Shown here: piece by piece, positions 6,175-7,824 of the stretch
Layout of the letters: the number at the start of each line of letters is the position of its first letter
How positions within the stretch are numbered: the first letter of the stretch is position 1
Source of the DNA: an uncultured Clostridia bacterium
Lineage (GTDB): Bacteria; Bacillota; Clostridia; Christensenellales; Aristaeellaceae
Assembly: GCA_946615785.1 (NCBI GenBank)
Contig: CAMOIA010000069.1
Coordinates: forward strand, 1 to 7,824
Direction: 5' to 3'
DNA: 7,824 nt
Program-made: the position numbers and the translations under genes
The notes under the pieces: generated by a model
Told to the model about the DNA's origin: nothing
Database searches by the model: none
Seen by the model: the letters and a program-made list of their open reading frames with translations, nothing else

Positions 6175-7665
6175 ATGCGCACGGCAGGCGTTCTGCTGCA
6201 TATTTCCTCCCTGCCCTCCCCCGGCGGGATCGGGACGCTTGGCAGGGAAGCGCGCGGTTTCGTCGATTTTCTGAACGCTTCCGGCTTCGCGGTATGGCAG
6301 ATGCTTCCCGTCGGGCCGACGGGATACGGCGAATCACCGTACCAGAGCACTTCCACTTTCGCGGGCAATCCGCTTTTTATCGACGAGCGCGACCTGATCG
6401 AAAAAGACCTTTTGCCCAAAGACGCGCTAAGCGACGCGGCGGATGAAACCGAAAACACCGGTTATGTCGATTTTGAACGCGTGAAGGCGCAGAAAAAGCA
6501 TTTCCTTGAATGCGCGTTCCAATATGCCTTCGAACGCTGCCGCAGGGACGTCGACGCGTTCAGGGCCGCGAACGCCTGGCTCGACGATTACGCCGTCTAC
6601 GCCGCCCTGAAGGAGAAATTCGACCTGAAGTCCTGGATGGAATGGCCGGACGAATACCGTTTCCGCGAACCGCAGGCCATGAAAGCCGCAAGAGAGGAAC
6701 TTTCCGGCCGAATCGACTACTACTGCTTTGAACAGTACCTGTTCGCCCTGCAGTGGGATTCGCTCAAGGCCTACGCAAACGCGCACGGCGTCAGGCTCTT
6801 CGGGGACATGCCCATCTACGTCGCGGAGGACAGCGCCGACACCTGGTCCCAGCCGGAGCAGTTTCAGTTTGATGAAAAGCTGCATCCGATCCGGGTCGCC
6901 GGGGTCCCGCCGGATTATTTTTCCGCCGACGGGCAGCTTTGGGGAAATCCGCTCTACAGATGGGAGGACATGGAGAAAAACCATTTTGCCTGGTGGATCG
7001 CCCGCCTCAAAGCCGTCGCCTCACGCTTTGACATCATCCGCATCGACCACTTCATCGGCTTTGCGAATTACTATTCCATTCCCTACGGCGCCCCGAACGC
7101 GCGCATCGGCGAATGGGTGAACGCTCCCGGCCGCGCGCTGTTCGCCGAGGTCAAAAAACAGCTGCCGCAGCTCTCGATCGTCGCCGAGAACCTCGGCGTC
7201 GTCGGTCCGCGAGTGAAAAGCCTGATGCGCTTTTGCGGCTATCCCGGCATGAAAGTTTTGCAGTTCGGCTTTTCCGGCGACAGCAAAAACCCCCAGAGGC
7301 CGCGCTACCACACGGAGAACTGCGTCGTTTACACCGGCACGCACGACAACAACACCACGATCGGCTGGTTCAAAACGGCCTCCGAGAGCGAGAAAAAATG
7401 CTTAAAGCGCATAACCGGCGCTTCAAGCGAAAAGGACGTCGCGTGGAAAATGATTCTCTGCGCGCTTTCGTCCAGGGCAAACACCGCCGTCATCCCCATG
7501 CAGGACCTGCTTGAAAAGGATGAAAAAGCGCGCATGAACGTGCCGGGCGTCCTGGGCGGCAACTGGCTGTGGCGCATGACGGACATGCCTAAGGACGCGC
7601 TCGCCCGAAAGATGCAGACTGCGCTTGCGGAATTTGGCCGTATCGCCCCGAAGGCGGCTGAATAA
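6175..7665 (+). CDS. malQ: 4-alpha-glucanotransferase (amylomaltase, GH77)
   Basis: This cytoplasmic enzyme transfers alpha-1,4-glucan segments between maltodextrins, releasing glucose and making longer chains that a phosphorylase can use. The 496-residue length matches bacterial amylomaltases of the short type, without the N-terminal extension of the E. coli protein. The GH77 motifs are all present: GVLLHISSLPSPGGIGTLG near the start, WQMLPVGPTGYGESPYQ (41-57), GDMPIYVAEDSADTW (210-224), and VAGVPPDYFSADGQLWGNP (241-259). The catalytic residues are visible: nucleophile Asp291 in RIDHF, acid/base Glu338 in AENLG, and stabilising Asp391 in GTHDNN. The frame is open from 6106, inside the TetR gene, but GGAG at 6163-6166 lies 8 nt before the ATG at 6175, and family proteins begin as RTAGVLLH, so 6175 is chosen. 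It is followed 32 bp later by a probable phosphorylase gene. Confidence 0.97.
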   Translation: MRTAGVLLHISSLPSPGGIGTLGREARGFVDFLNASGFAVWQMLPVGPTGYGESPYQSTSTFAGNPLFIDERDLIEKDLLPKDALSDAADETENTGYVDFERVKAQKKHFLECAFQYAFERCRRDVDAFRAANAWLDDYAVYAALKEKFDLKSWMEWPDEYRFREPQAMKAAREELSGRIDYYCFEQYLFALQWDSLKAYANAHGVRLFGDMPIYVAEDSADTWSQPEQFQFDEKLHPIRVAGVPPDYFSADGQLWGNPLYRWEDMEKNHFAWWIARLKAVASRFDIIRIDHFIGFANYYSIPYGAPNARIGEWVNAPGRALFAEVKKQLPQLSIVAENLGVVGPRVKSLMRFCGYPGMKVLQFGFSGDSKNPQRPRYHTENCVVYTGTHDNNTTIGWFKTASESEKKCLKRITGASSEKDVAWKMILCALSSRANTAVIPMQDLLEKDEKARMNVPGVLGGNWLWRMTDMPKDALARKMQTALAEFGRIAPKAAE

Positions 7666-7697
7666 GCGATAAATCAACAAAGACAAGGAAGGAATCT

Positions 7698-7824
7698 ATG
7701 AATCGAATCGAGATCATTTCAAGAACGAAGGAAATCTGCCTGGCAAAGTACCATCTTGAGCTCAAGGACGCCTCCTCCTGGCAGCTGCACAACGCGCTCT
7801 CCGAAGCCGTGATGGCCTACATCG
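7698..7824 (+). CDS. Probable glycogen/maltodextrin phosphorylase, N-terminal fragment (runs off the right edge)
   Basis: Only 42 codons are present, starting MNRIEIISRTKEIC and including LKDASSWQLHNALSEAVMA. The ATG at 7698 has AAGGAAGG just upstream (7685-7692) and begins 32 bp after malQ with no terminator between. The pattern of a short charged leader followed by a 'LHNAL..AVM' helix resembles the N-terminus of GT35 phosphorylases in Firmicutes, which remove glucose from alpha-1,4-glucans as glucose-1-phosphate. The pairing with malQ is a common operon arrangement and carries much of the weight here. No catalytic or PLP-binding residue lies in this fragment, so another alpha-glucan enzyme cannot be excluded. 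Confidence 0.55.
   Translation, partial: MNRIEIISRTKEICLAKYHLELKDASSWQLHNALSEAVMAYI

Overview
The window looks like chromosome from a moderately GC-rich member of the Clostridia (Firmicutes). The evidence is an LL-diaminopimelate aminotransferase next to diaminopimelate epimerase, an ArgRS of about 570 residues ending in the clostridial-style sequence GLEAPERM, strong AGGAGG-type ribosome binding sites, and a secreted multi-Ig-domain C39-like protein of a sort common in gut Clostridia. A Christensenellales/Oscillospirales-like host is a guess. No RNA genes, insertion sequences, CRISPR arrays or phage genes were seen.

Layout: (1) Positions 1-2866, minus strand, hold a cluster read argS -> dapF -> dapL, with dapL running off the left edge. 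DapL makes LL-diaminopimelate and DapF epimerises it to meso-diaminopimelate, so the two are consecutive steps of lysine and cell-wall synthesis. argS supplies arginyl-tRNA and is probably just co-transcribed. A perfect TATAAT lies between dapF and dapL, so dapL may also have its own promoter. (2) Positions 2867-3009 are a divergent intergenic region with a plausible promoter on each strand. (3) Positions 3010-5316, plus strand, encode a 768-residue exported protein: signal peptide, two Ig/PKD-like domains, two BACON-like domains, two further related beta-rich domains, and a C-terminal C39-like cysteine peptidase fold with Cys-His-Asp. (4) Positions 5317-5477 hold a strong sigma-A-type promoter with a palindrome in its spacer and an 8-bp stem-loop at the predicted transcript start. 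(5) Positions 5478-7824, plus strand, hold a tight gene series: a TetR-family regulator starting at TTG, malQ (4-alpha-glucanotransferase), and the first 42 codons of what is probably a glycogen/maltodextrin phosphorylase.

The right-hand genes form a likely alpha-glucan breakdown operon: MalQ lengthens maltodextrins and the phosphorylase releases glucose-1-phosphate. The TetR protein probably represses its own promoter and, through it, the operon. Most of the window is ordinary housekeeping content. The parts that merit a second look are the architecture of the exported protein, the palindrome/stem-loop leader of the TetR-malQ operon, and the unusual active-site signatures of ArgRS.
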